In this document: piece after piece, positions 12,169 through 23,364 of the stretch | How positions within the stretch are numbered: position 1 is the stretch's first letter | How the letters are laid out: the number at the start of each line of letters is the position of its first letter | Assembly (NCBI GenBank): GCA_009792885.1 | Contig: WMCF01000009.1 | Span: 1,341,054 to 1,405,053 of the forward strand | Origin: Eremophila alpestris peregrina | Lineage: Eukaryota > Chordata > Aves > Passeriformes > Alaudidae | Direction: 5' to 3' | DNA: 64,000 nt | Program-made: the position numbers and the translations under genes | Notes under the pieces: model-generated | What the model was told of the DNA's origin: nothing | What the model saw: the letters and a program-made list of their open reading frames with translations, nothing else | The model's database searches: none

Positions 12169-15100
12169 GAACCTTTGCTGTTTTATGCTGAATTTAACAG
12201 CTTGTGGGGTGAACTAGAAAATGATGAGCTACAAGGAGAACCAAAACAAATTCTGGTTTTGTTGCTTGTGAAGGGAAAACTTCTAGAGTATAGCATACAT
12301 TTGCTTGCTGTTGGAGAAAAGAAATAATTTTGTTTGCTAAATCCCAATTTCAATGTTTAAACTTGATCACATTAAGTAAGTGTTAATGAGCAGGTGCATT
12401 TTTAGTGTTGCATCCTGTATGGGGAAGTAGTGTGCAGATGAATAGTTTGGTTGTGAGACAGGGCTGTTTAGGGATTGACTTTCACAAACTTTACTGATCC
12501 CACGTGAAATAGTAGCAGTTGCAGTTTTCTGGAGATCACAGGGGTGATTGAGCTCAGTGGGGTTAAACAGCAGTCCACCAGTAAAGCAAAGCTGTCTTGG
12601 AACTTGTTTTCACTCCATTGTCCAGTTTGGTTTTGATTCCAGTTTGGTTTGGATTTGATTTGGGCTGCAGATAAAGGGAAAGAAAACTATTAATGTGGAC
12701 CAGAGTTGGAACAGATGCAGATTCAGTGGTGTGAGTGGGGAGTCTCAAAGGCATTCATTTGACAGAGGAGATAGTTTCTTTGGTGCCATTCTGATGACAG
12801 TATGTGTGAGGTGCTTTGGAGTTTTGATTTTGTTTTTCTTTTTTTGTGTTCCCAACCCCATCAAGTAACATTCCTCCATGATAGACATAATGAAAAGGGC
12901 TTTTGTTCTTGAAGACTACTTGAATGATGTACTAAATTGTTGAAAAATCATGCAGTCTGGACATTGACACCTATTTCAATTGTGAATACCTAACAGTGAA
13001 GTCATGTCTGCATGATGCATTGTGTCTTACACTGCCAAAATACTTGGAATGCTGCTGAAATGGGCCTACAGCACTTTGATGCTTCTGGTAGGTCCACATA
13101 TATTTGTGTAGCCCTCTTGTTCTGTGCTGACAATGTGTGGCCTCATGTGTGGCTTGAAAACTATTTTTATTCAGGAACACTACAGCCCCCACCCCATCTC
13201 CTCACCCATTCTGACATTATTCCTGGTTGCCTAAGCTAAGGTGCAAATTAAGGATGACATGAAATCTTCTGACTTTTCAAGAACATGCCATTGGGAAAAA
13301 AAAATCCTGCCATCTGAAGTGGGGAAGTTATCATAGCAGTCTCACAAATATTCTAAATGGGGAACAATGAAGAAGAGAGGAGTTCTGCTGAGTGTCAGGT
13401 ATCCCCCAGAGTGTCTGAGTGCTGCAAAGGGCATGCTAGTGGGGATGTGTGTGGAAGTGTAGAGCTCCCTGCAGAATTAATGCAGTTTTCAAGATGACTA
13501 AGTAGGATCTGGAAACAGGCCATCTTCAGACTCTTGGAGAATTTGTCCTAAGAATTTTGAAATCTTTGGTAGATGAAGGATACAGAACACAAGTATTTGC
13601 TGGCTTAATGGTAGCGTTGTGGAGCCACAAAAGTTGTCCTGTTTTAATGCACAGTGTAGTGACTTAACTTTTTATTTTGTTGAGAGTAATTTTTAAGGAT
13701 CTATTTTCTGTGTTGTACTGTTCCACAGAGTCCTGGCCATGGTATTTTCAAACAGGAGGAAATGTCCAGGATGCACCCAGTAAAAAAATGTATTTGGTAT
13801 TGTGCCTGTCATACCCACTTAAATGATACTGACTGTAGGTAGGCAAGCAAATATTTTTGGTAGTGCAACCAAGTGTGATGATGTCACTGATTTTTGTTTC
13901 CAGCTCAGTTAAAATGAAGTTCATGCAAATTCATTGTACAGGAAGCCCAGTGAACCCAAACAGATGGATGAGATAGCTGGCTATTAAACTGAAGCAGACT
14001 GTTTAGTTCTGCTTAATCTGTCACCCTAACTGTCAGAATTGGCTTTTCTGAGCTAAATCTTGCTGTTCAGTTGCCCAAGCAATGTGCTCTTCCTTCAAGA
14101 TCCCCAAAGTGCCCTCTCTCACTGTCACAAGCCTCACTTGTTTTGAAGCTCTTGGAACTGAACATCTTGCCTTGCCTTGGGGAAACCTGGTGCATGTCAA
14201 ACAACTATCACAGGTGTGAGTAAACCCAGTAAAGTTTGAGTGCAGAGTAAATGGCATTATTTCAGTTGTGCTTTCTGAGTTTATGCTGGTTTAATTGTAT
14301 CTCTCCTGGATACTGTCCCAAAAACCAAAGATGAGTGACTGGAACATTTGTTCTTAATAAAGTATTTATGTAACATATGTTCTTGGAAACATAAGGAGGT
14401 AATCAGTGAACTGGGATATCACTGGGACATGGTGTGTATGCAAATAACAAAGATAGTTCTTCTGGAGTGAAAAGGCTTAAAAATGATTTCAAAACTAATA
14501 GAACTTTGTGTAAATTCTGTGTCCAAAGAGGAATGTAGAGGCGCTGACCACTTTACCAGCTCTCCAATGAAACATTGCTGAGAGGATGGCAGCTTTACAG
14601 ATAAAATAACAGGGGTAATTAGAAGTTCCCTTGATTGCAGCTCAAGTAGGTACTCATAGTAATGGGGTGTAATACACATACCGGGTTTTCAGACACTGTA
14701 GCTTGTTTTATGTGGATGTGTCTGCTAGTTTGTGATTTTAATTTTGAAACATATTGGAGATTGTAGTGTACATATTCAACATTTTTCTTTGGTGAGAAGA
14801 ATAAAAAAATATTCATGTAATATTTAAAAAAGGGGAACTATTCAGTTGCTCATTAAAATAAAAAAGTGGGGGGAGGTGGGATCATTTGAGCCATTTGAGG
14901 ATGCAAGTTGATGCCAGAGCTAGGTTTAGCTATTCCATATACTGCAAAGTAGTAACTTGTACTAAAGTGAGCCAAAACCTGCTCTTGTGGACTTTCATAA
15001 GCATTGCTGTAGTTATCAGAAACAAGATGGGAAGCTGGCTTTGAAAGTGTTATGACTGAGTTTGGTGGTTGATTGTGTGGAGTGGTTTGTGCAGTTGTTT

Positions 15101-15791
15101 GCATGGTGGTTTTTATTGTTGTTGTTTGGGGTTTTGTTTGTTTGTTTTTTTTTTCATAGGCTAAATTTTGTATTTTGAAAAGCCTTTAGCCTGTTTTAAA
15201 GGAATTTGATTCTACTGTTTGCTAGTGTGAAGAGCTTGCATCTTCATAAAGCAGACTATTAAAATGCTGCCTGTGTACTTAATGCTCTGTGAAGATATCT
15301 AATTGGCATTATCTGAGCCATGAACTGTCTCATGCACACAGGTTGGAAGGAGATTTGTCCTGTGGCTCCCAAACCATCTGGTGAGCTCCTGGATTTTCAT
15401 TTTGTCATGTGTAGACTGTTAAATTTTCTCTAGTGCTTGAACTGGTATCAACTGGTTGAATCTTCTGCTACATTAAGTTTCTATTGCTCTAGTTTTTGAA
15501 GTAATATCCTGCAGAAATCATGTCTTGGAAAGTGTTCTTCATGAGATGGGGTTCTTATTATTTTGCATGCAGTGTGTTACAGTATCTTTTTTACAAAGTA
15601 GCTCTTGCCGTATGCAGGAAAAACAGAAGGAAGTGTGTAACAAAAATGTGTGCTTCTGGTCACCAGAGATGCCCAAAAGTGCAGGAGTGCCTATTAAATA
15701 TTTTCTATTGTTTCATATTTTTAAGTGTTGAAGGAATAAATTTTATTCACCTTCAATAATAGAACTTAATCCACTGGCTTTTGTTATGCAG
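12169..15791. other. Intron-like or intergenic stretch
   Basis: AT-rich, with a T/G-rich tract at about 15105-15160. I found no splice-bounded open segment with coding character, no repeat end and no RNA gene. Confidence 0.45.
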
Positions 15792-15935
15792 CCATTAATG
15801 TCTGGCTGAACTACAGCAACTGTTCAAGTGCTTTTGAAGCAATGTGTGCTACAACTTGGGGATTTGTTTTTATTGGAGTTTGTCTATCTTGCAATTTCCA
15901 ACCACTGGATCTCATCCTACTCTTGTTTGTTACAG
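15792..15935 (+). CDS. Candidate exon (144 nt), unidentified
   Basis: Acceptor ...cttttgttatgcag and donor TTACAG|gtaaaa are both good. Only phase 1 is open, for 47 codons, matching the phase-1 end of the 11326-11484 candidate. The implied peptide is hydrophobic and cysteine-rich (for example AINVWLNYSNCSSAFEAM, later VCLSCNFQPLDLILLLFV). That could be a membrane segment or a buried helical repeat, but it could equally be translated noncoding AT-rich sequence. Length is a multiple of three, so it could be a skipped cassette exon. Product unknown. Confidence 0.25.
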
Positions 15936-17123
15936 GTAAAAGGTTTCTAGCTAATCTTCTGTGGATACTTAAAAATTCCTGATGAATAGACTGATCAAGT
16001 CTATTTCTAACATTTCACCAGATAAACTAAATTTAGAAACACTTCTGAACCTGTGTTTTTTACATACTTAATTTAAATGTATCTGCAGGTACATTTATAT
16101 TATATATTACTTGTTAGTAGGAGATGTTAATTCGATTGCTCATTGGCTCCATGTGAAATTGGTATTAGTGCCATGTTAACTCTTCTGTTGTTTCCTGTTT
16201 CCTCACTAACTGCCCTCCACACCAGACTTCCCAAGATTTTGAGGTGAAATGTGTGTGTGTGGTAGGGAAGAGAACACGTGCCAGGACAGTGTGTTAGAGG
16301 TACTCCAATATTTTACTTACCTTTTAATTTTTGGAGATGAATGGAGAAGGGAATAGCAAATCTTTACAGCAAATCTATAAAGCTGTAGCTTGGTCTTCCA
16401 TGCTTATATATATTTTCGTATATCTGTGGGCATGTTGGGTTAAGTCACAGTGAAAAGAACGTTGCAAACCTGCTTCTGAGTATGGATTTTTAACTTCCTT
16501 CATCCATTTCAAAAGTTCTGTTTTTGGTGAGTCTGGTAGGTACTTTGTCTGATATGAATATGGGGTTCTTCTAATGAATCCTGCCAATCATTCAATGAAG
16601 CTTTTTGGTTTTTGTTTCTAGAAAATTAGATTATTGACCTTTCTGCTGATAATCAGTAGGGAGTTCACAGGTCATCTGCTTTTCCTGCTGGAGGGCAAGG
16701 TTTTCTTTTCATTCTAGAGAACTCTTTTCCAGCAAGAAATCTTTTCTAGTCTGACTTAGTGGTTGTTATTTTGGATGTATGGACATGTGGATAACCCAAA
16801 TTCTAAATCCTGTAGTATTATCCAAAACTGGAGGATAGCTAGGACATTTTAAGTTTTCAGTGGCAGTTAAGACTCACACTGTTATCAGCAGTCATGCAGA
16901 ACTTCTTCCTTTAGTTGTCTGATCATTTAGTCATGCTTTTACTCTGTGAAGTAAGGCATTCATGTCATAGGAGCAGACAAATTTAAAAAAAATTTGCTTT
17001 TTCACTCATTTCTCATCAGATATGTATTGTGTCATGCATACTTCAGAAGGATTAATGCTTTTTTGGTATCAGTTTCTGGGTTCTTTGGGTGAGAGTTTCT
17101 GACTTGCTTTTCCTTCTGCACAG

Positions 17124-17246
17124 GAAGAAACAGATGAATTGATTATCAAGTGGGATGAGGTGCAGCAGGTTTTGTATTCAGCAGCAACTGGATTAATTTT
17201 GGAAGTGGATCAACCTCCTCTCTCTGAGCACTCCAGAGCTTTACAG
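17124..17246 (+). CDS. Coding exon candidate, helical protein, unidentified
   Basis: A strong acceptor (gcttttccttctgcacag) and consensus donor (TTACAG|gtgagg) enclose 123 nt. Only phase 0 is open, giving 41 codons. The peptide begins EETDELIIKWDEVQQVLYSA and later reads LEVDQPPLSEHSRALQ: amphipathic helix, a Pro-Pro turn, then another helix, as in spectrin-like or other helical-bundle repeats. It continues in phase into the 19874 candidate exon (LQ then ELTDSLEMMY). A second AG at 17127-17128 would give a phase-1 acceptor in the same reading frame, which would allow joining to the 11326 exon. Codon and residue usage look protein-like. I cannot name the gene. Confidence 0.6.
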
Positions 17247-19873
17247 GTGAGGAATTTGTTCTGAGAACCTGTTGAGGGTGTTTGTTCAAAGTGAAACATT
17301 TTATAGTTGGAGACCTGGCAGCAACAGATGAAGATTTAGGTTACATTTCCAAGTGAAGCTGCACAGCTGACACCTGTAGTTTGAAACAGAACTTTTGATC
17401 CTGGTCTCCTAGATGTTTTGTTTCCAGAGGGGGATTATTATCTAGAACCTGGATTTGAGCATTAGCTTTTCTTTTATGGTGCTGTGTTTGGTGACTGACA
17501 AGACTTCACAAAGCCCAGAATATTTAAAGTCAAGTGTTAATGAGAGAACTTACAATTAAAAAGTCAATGCAGTTATCTTGTAAATTGTGGGAGTGGGTTG
17601 ATTGGTTAGATTATATGCTTCCCTACCAGGAGTCTCTGTTCCTCCCAGCCAACCCAACAACAGAAAGTAAGGATATAGATGGGGAAATATGCTCCATAGT
17701 GTCAGTAAGAACTTATGCAGAGTAAAAATTTTAGTGGCCTTTACTATTAGAAATAATAAATTTTCTTCTTTTTTATTTCAGAAAAATTACTTCCCTTAAT
17801 TTTGACTGTGCATGTGTGTGTGGAGAAGGAAAATTTTGTTGGTAGTTTGGCAGCTTGTCTGTATAAATTCCAGAGATTTATTCATCCACACATATATGAG
17901 GTTGCATTCTTATGAATAATCACCAAGGTTATAGTCTGCACATGAGTTGTGTAAGGTTGGAGCAGCAGTAATGAACTGAGGTATTCAAATTTTCATGGGA
18001 TTGCTTAGTTTCCAATGGATTCATTTTTCAATGCTTTTAAAAAGATGTTTGATACACTTTTTTTTTTAATGGTCTGATACACAGATTGGTGTTTAATTGG
18101 AAAATATACTGGATAGGTAGCACTCCTTGGCTCTTCATTGCTGGAGTCTCTGTGAGCATCCTGCTTCTTCAGATGGAGAAGGTTTGGTGTGTTGCTTGTA
18201 CGTTTTTTTCTGTTTTATAGTTGGTTTGGATATTTTTGTTTGTGTGCATGCTAAAAGGTTATGCTGTGCAAATCCACTAGGTGGTAGACATTAAGCATCT
18301 TCTAGGTAATTGTACAGCAGTGAAATTTTAACAGTGTTTTGAAAATATTTGAAGGTGTACTGAGATACTGCTAGTAAGTGTGTTGATTGAATTTTGAGCC
18401 TTAGCTTAACGGTATTGATGGTCCTCTCTTGTGACAGGAGCTGGATCCTGCTTCTGCATCCACACACTGGTTAAATTGCTAGTGTTTTAGAGAACTGTGT
18501 TTATAGAATGAAAAATAAATGGAAAGAAATGGGATGTTACTTACAGGATTCTTTCCTCGAGGACAGCCTGATGGAATATATACAGATACTCTTCTGGTGT
18601 GACTAGTGCTATTATTTTTGTAAATAGAGTGTGATATTGGATATGAAACTGTTACTGATCACTTTTCTCTGCTCCATTACCCACTTTGGGCTGCTGTTAA
18701 AAGGGCTGATTTTTTTCTCTCTCTCCTTCAGAGTGTTCCACTTAAACCTGGCTATTACCTTGCCCTGCCATTTTCTACCTTTGTGTATCTTGGTGTATTG
18801 AATCCCAGCCATTAAGAAAATGAAAGAAAATTCTGTTGTGAATTTGAATGATTTAAATAGCCTCCACATATACAGCACAAACCTCTTCTTGGTACTTACT
18901 TATAGGGAAGCATATTTGTACAAAGCTCATGCCACTTGGCTCAGTTGGAAATTGCTGTTTAAACAGCTGATTGTATGGAATGGATGCTGCTCATTTTAGC
19001 AGCTCTTGTTATGAAAGTAGCTTTATAATTTTTATAAAACACTGTTTGTTCTGGATTTTTTTTTGTTACTATACTCAGTAATTATAATGTGAGGAAATTC
19101 TTATTCTTTTGGGCCCACTCTGAACTTCTGCTTGGTGTGTCTGTAGTGCCAGTTCAGGTTGTGGCATCATCATGCACAGTTCTACAAAACTGGTTAAACT
19201 CACTTCCTCAGCTCCACAATACCTGCAGCCCTCAGAAAAGGGAGGCCACTGCTGTTCCAGCCTCTGGTGGTGGTGTCAGTCATTTTACTTGGTGTTCTAC
19301 TTGGTTGCTCTTACCTCTGCATTTCAAGGGTCAAAAGGCTTTACATTCAGAAACATTCCTTGGCTGCTCATCTTGTTTCTTAGTACAATTTCACTTCGTT
19401 TTCTGAATTTGTTTTCTGGTATTTTTTTCTGAGTTTGAGCAGTTCTCTGAGGAGCATTAGAAATTGAACCCCACTTAGCTCTTTATCCTGATGAGCATGG
19501 CAAAGTCCATTGGGGAGAAGTAACAAGAATACAAATAACTTCTTATGAGCTGTTAAGCTTTTTCTGGTGTATTTTTCTTCCACGCTTTCAGTTTAAAAAT
19601 TAGAGTCAATGATCTCTGTGTGAGATTCTTTTCAGCATTGCATTTTCTAGTAGAAACACTGGCACTTGATCTCATAGGAAAGTGGAATGTAAAATGAAGT
19701 AAAATATACTTCACTGGATATAGAAAGAGATTTTTGTAGTAAAAGAAATTTTACACCAGCAGATAGTGCTAACTTTTCTATGCTAAATGAATCTTGATTT
19801 TAGTAGGTCATATGTGGTCACAGAATTCATCAGGTATGCAAACCTGTTTTTGTCTGATTTACTTGACACATAG

Positions 19874-19934
19874 GAGCTGACAGATTCTCTGGAGATGATG
19901 TATGGTCAAGATTCTGAAGCAGATGACTCAGGAG
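19874..19934 (+). CDS. Coding exon candidate following 17124-17246
   Basis: The acceptor gatttacttgacacatag and the donor TCAGGAG|gtattt bound 61 nt. Phase 0, inherited from the preceding candidate, gives ELTDSLEMMYGQDSEADDSG plus one base. This looks like a helix end followed by an acidic linker. It exits in phase 1. A possible following exon lies after the AG at 20439, where phase 1 gives about 12 residues (GDDERLCKEQPT) and then a stop. Another lies at 23318. The pyrimidine tract is modest, so confidence is moderate. No family is recognised. Confidence 0.42.
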
Positions 19935-20439
19935 GTATTTCGACAGTCCTTTGAGTGGAAGAGTGTTAAAACGAAGAAATTAGTTTGTGTCAGAAATAAT
20001 ATAAACACAATTCTGCAAATTCTTGCTGACTGGTTCAGTGACATCTAAAAGGTACATTGAACAATCAATCTTTCCTGTTGGTGACAATGATGAAATGTGG
20101 CAGTCTATCCAAGCTTGTGAGGCACAGGCATTAGGAGGGACAACTGTTTGTGGCAGCGAGATTGTGCACATGAAAAATGGCTCTAAATCTCAATACAGAG
20201 TGGAAGGGAGTGCACTGAAGAATAGAGTGTTAATTTTCCTTTATTCTTGGTGCAGTGAGCCAGAGTTTATACAAAAGATGTCCTCTCAATAGAAAACAGA
20301 AATGTCAGTGCTTTTATGCAAGTATAATTTTGGTGTGCTCTTCCACCTTGGGTTGTGTGACTGAAATGCTTTAATTAGTTCTTTCAAGTGGCCTTTGGAT
20401 AGAGAGATTTCAGATTTTAAAAGGTTCTGTTTCTGCAGG

Positions 20440-20489
20440 TGATGATGAAAGATTATGTAAAGAGCAGCCAACCTGACTGGATGTAATGT
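20440..20489 (+). other. Weak candidate alternative last exon
   Basis: After gttctgtttctgcag, the sequence read in phase 1 (the exit phase of 19874-19934) gives GDDERLCKEQPT and then TGA. Phase 0 also runs 15 codons to TAA. If used it would truncate the protein. It has a donor-like TAG|gtacag at 20489, so it might instead be a noncoding or poison exon. Confidence 0.15.
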
Positions 20490-23284
20490 AGGTACAGGCT
20501 GCAGACAAGAATATAATAGGTTTCCTTTCTCATTGAGGTACTGAGTGTGGAGAATTCATACAAATAAAGTGCACACCATTCTGCAGTAGCATTCTGATGC
20601 CCTGTCTCAGTCTGAGTTGTAGGAAGTTTGTAGCAATGAAATTGGGTACAGGTTATTTATCTCAAAAGGAGATGGATGGTGCAAGTGGATTACCATTCAC
20701 TGAGCTCTGCTTGTAAAAAGAGTACAAAGCAGGGAAGTAACTTTGAGACTTTCCTTCCCCTGTGCTTAATATCTGTGTTTTTTCTTTTTCTTTGAGTTTA
20801 GGACTCAATCTTCCTGGAAAGATGGTCAGCTGCTCCTTCTCTATTCCTGCAGGCCCAGCTTCCTCAGTCTCCTTCTTGTCACTATTGCATGTAAATACTC
20901 TGTTTGTGTCAGCACAACCTCCCTGCCCCTGTGAGTTGTGCATAACCATAAAGGTTGTGCCCTCTCACAGAGAATAAGTTTTCTGCTCTTACATTTCCTT
21001 GTAGCCAGATGCAGCAGTTTAGACTTGGTGTATGTCATGTAGAGTATAATGTTAATGAATATAATCACTTACATCTGTTTATAATCATGTTGTTTATTAG
21101 AGGGGGCAAGCAAACATGCAGGTGGGTTTCTGTGACTGCAATTCAGAGTGGCATTCTTCATGTTGAAGCATGGCTGAAGTTTGTTAGTATAGTAATAACT
21201 TTGGTTTACCTATTTAAAATCTGAACTTTTCTGCAAAAGCTTCATGGGCACAGGAAATGTGAAGAGAGTTGGTATTGGTTGGTAGAGCACTAGTTGGTAG
21301 ATCTAGGAGGACATTTTCTTTTATCTTTCTTTGTCACTTCAACTTTTGCTATGCAATTTTTCTGTTGCAATTTAACTTCTACCTCTTTAAAAAAAGGTGA
21401 GCAATTGTGTTGAGGAAATACTTCTTTGAAGGGTTTCCCTTTATTTTAAGTACATACTCCTCTCCCTCTTTTTCTGAATCCAAATTAGACTACTATGAGA
21501 ATCTACACAATAGGAAATGTGTGGATTTGGGTCAGTGACAGATAAGGAAAATTTCAAAGCCTGTATGACTCCTTTCCAGCACACATCTCCAGGCTTTTTT
21601 GAGCAACACTGAACTTCAAGGTTTGGTTTTTTGTTTTTTTTTTAAATTTTTTTAGTTCCCTAAAGCTTAAGACAATACAATATTTTCACAATATTTTGTG
21701 GAATACACAAGTTGGATAGATAAATGAACAGGGTGGGGTTTGCAGGTTTCTCTTATGACTGTGTATCTTTCCCATTAAACACAGGACCATATTTATATTT
21801 TAGTTCTGGTTGCCAGTGCAATATCTATTCTTCTGCAGATATGAGCAACAACTCTTTACTAAAACCAATATTCAGTGCAATTATAATCTGATCTTACTGA
21901 TCTTTTTTCTGTCCCTTTCTGCATTTTATATCTTGAAGTAATTTCTGACTTTTAGGAAAATGCTTATGGTTTCCTGGTGAAATCTTTAACCTCATGCCCC
22001 ACTTGATAAACTGTGAAATAGATCCCAGGATGTGTCTTCATCTCAGGCAGTACCATATAGGAATGGAAATCTTGTGTACTGCTGGTGTGGGCAGCACATG
22101 TTGATTTTTGACATGAAACTCAGTTGGAGAGGGATTTTGATTCCTCTACTCTTTCATATTTGATAAAAAGCAATATGAGATTAGGAAAATGAAACCCAAT
22201 CAAGGGAATAATGAACTTTATTTTTGCCTAGTTAATCTCAAAGCTGTTCTAGAAATTGTTATATTACTCAAGTGTGAGGTGAGATCTGACACGAATCCTG
22301 ATTATATTTTTAGCAGGTCTAACTCTACATTTCTTGCTTGTTTTTGCTGTCTGATTGCTAAATTTTTATTTTCAATTGCAAGGCTGATTGCTTGGGTAGG
22401 TTTGGGGTTTTTTTCCTTTCTGCTCTTTGAAGTGTTCTAACCTGATGCCATAAGCATCTTCAGATTCAGACGAAGTGGGGATGAAATTCCTGAATTGACT
22501 TAACTAAGAAATATTGGGAAAAATGGTTCTTCCCTCTCTATGTGCTGAGAAGCTTTCTTTAAGTTTTACCAAGTTTTTATGCCTGTGTTGAAAACAGAGG
22601 TGAAAATTCTGTTTGAAATAATGGGATTGCCTCTCTGAGCTCATGTGTATACATAAATTTACTTTTTCCATTCTTAAGAGATTAACAGTTTTTCATCACT
22701 TTCATTTTGCACGGGACAAAGTGTTCTTGCCTTGCCAGCACTCTTTTTCTGAGCTGGTGTCAGCCTTTTTCCCAGTTATTTACATTTTTCAATAAGCATT
22801 TCCTCCATTCTCTCTTGCTCCCTCTGAGGTATTTGCATTGTCTCTGCAATGAGAGTCCCTGCTGTGCCAGAGAGTGGCCATTTCAGTGAATATTGCACTT
22901 GTCCTTTGATGTAGCATCATACTGACAAAAAACCAGGAGTTGAGCTTGTGACTGCTCTCAGTGATAGGACCAGTGACTCTCACTGCTTGTGTGCTTTAAT
23001 ATTCCATATCTATTCAACTGTGCTAGCCTTAAAAAAAAAAAAACTCTTCAGTAGCATGTGGAGTATGAATTGGGCTTCTGCATAGAAGTACCAGGCAGTT
23101 TTATTCTGGTGAAACTCTTGGATGAACTCTTAGACTTGCTAATTTCCCTTTTTAAATCTCTATAAGAAGAGAGAGAAAAATCTGATAAAATAATTTTTTC
23201 ATTAATTTCTCAGTCAAGGTTTCACATCTTAAAGGTTAGTATAAATGTGTATATATGTGTATAAATAAAGAATGACTCTCAATC
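20490..23284. other. Intron-like stretch, nothing recognised
   Basis: AT-rich sequence with short pyrimidine runs ending in AG (for example near 20803 and 21004), but no matched donor and open phase. No repeat end was recognised. Confidence 0.4.
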
Positions 23285-23310
23285 TTTTTTTTTTTTCTCT
23301 CTCTCTCTCT
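23285..23310. repeat. T(12)(CT)7 microsatellite and pyrimidine tract
   Basis: Twelve T followed by seven CT units, directly upstream of aactcag. It forms an unusually pure polypyrimidine tract in front of a possible 3' splice site at 23317. Confidence 0.9.
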
Positions 23311-23317
23311 AACTCAG

Positions 23318-23364
23318 TCCAGGAGCATGATGAAGCACAGAAGGCAGTAATTATGAATACTTAA
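23318..23364 (+). other. Candidate exon or last exon after a strong pyrimidine tract
   Basis: Preceded by the T/CT tract and aactcag. Phase 1 (the exit phase of 19874-19934) reads VQEHDEAQKAVIMNT and then TAA at 23362. An AATAAA follows at 23365-23370, so this could be a short alternative last exon. A weak donor at GCA|gtaatt (23347) would instead make a 29-nt internal exon leaving in phase 0. Both readings are speculative. Confidence 0.2.

Noticed and set aside
18541..18612. Possible minus-strand exon with donor-like gtaagt
   Set aside because: Two phases are open, there is no pyrimidine tract at the acceptor, and no neighbouring minus-strand exon supports it.
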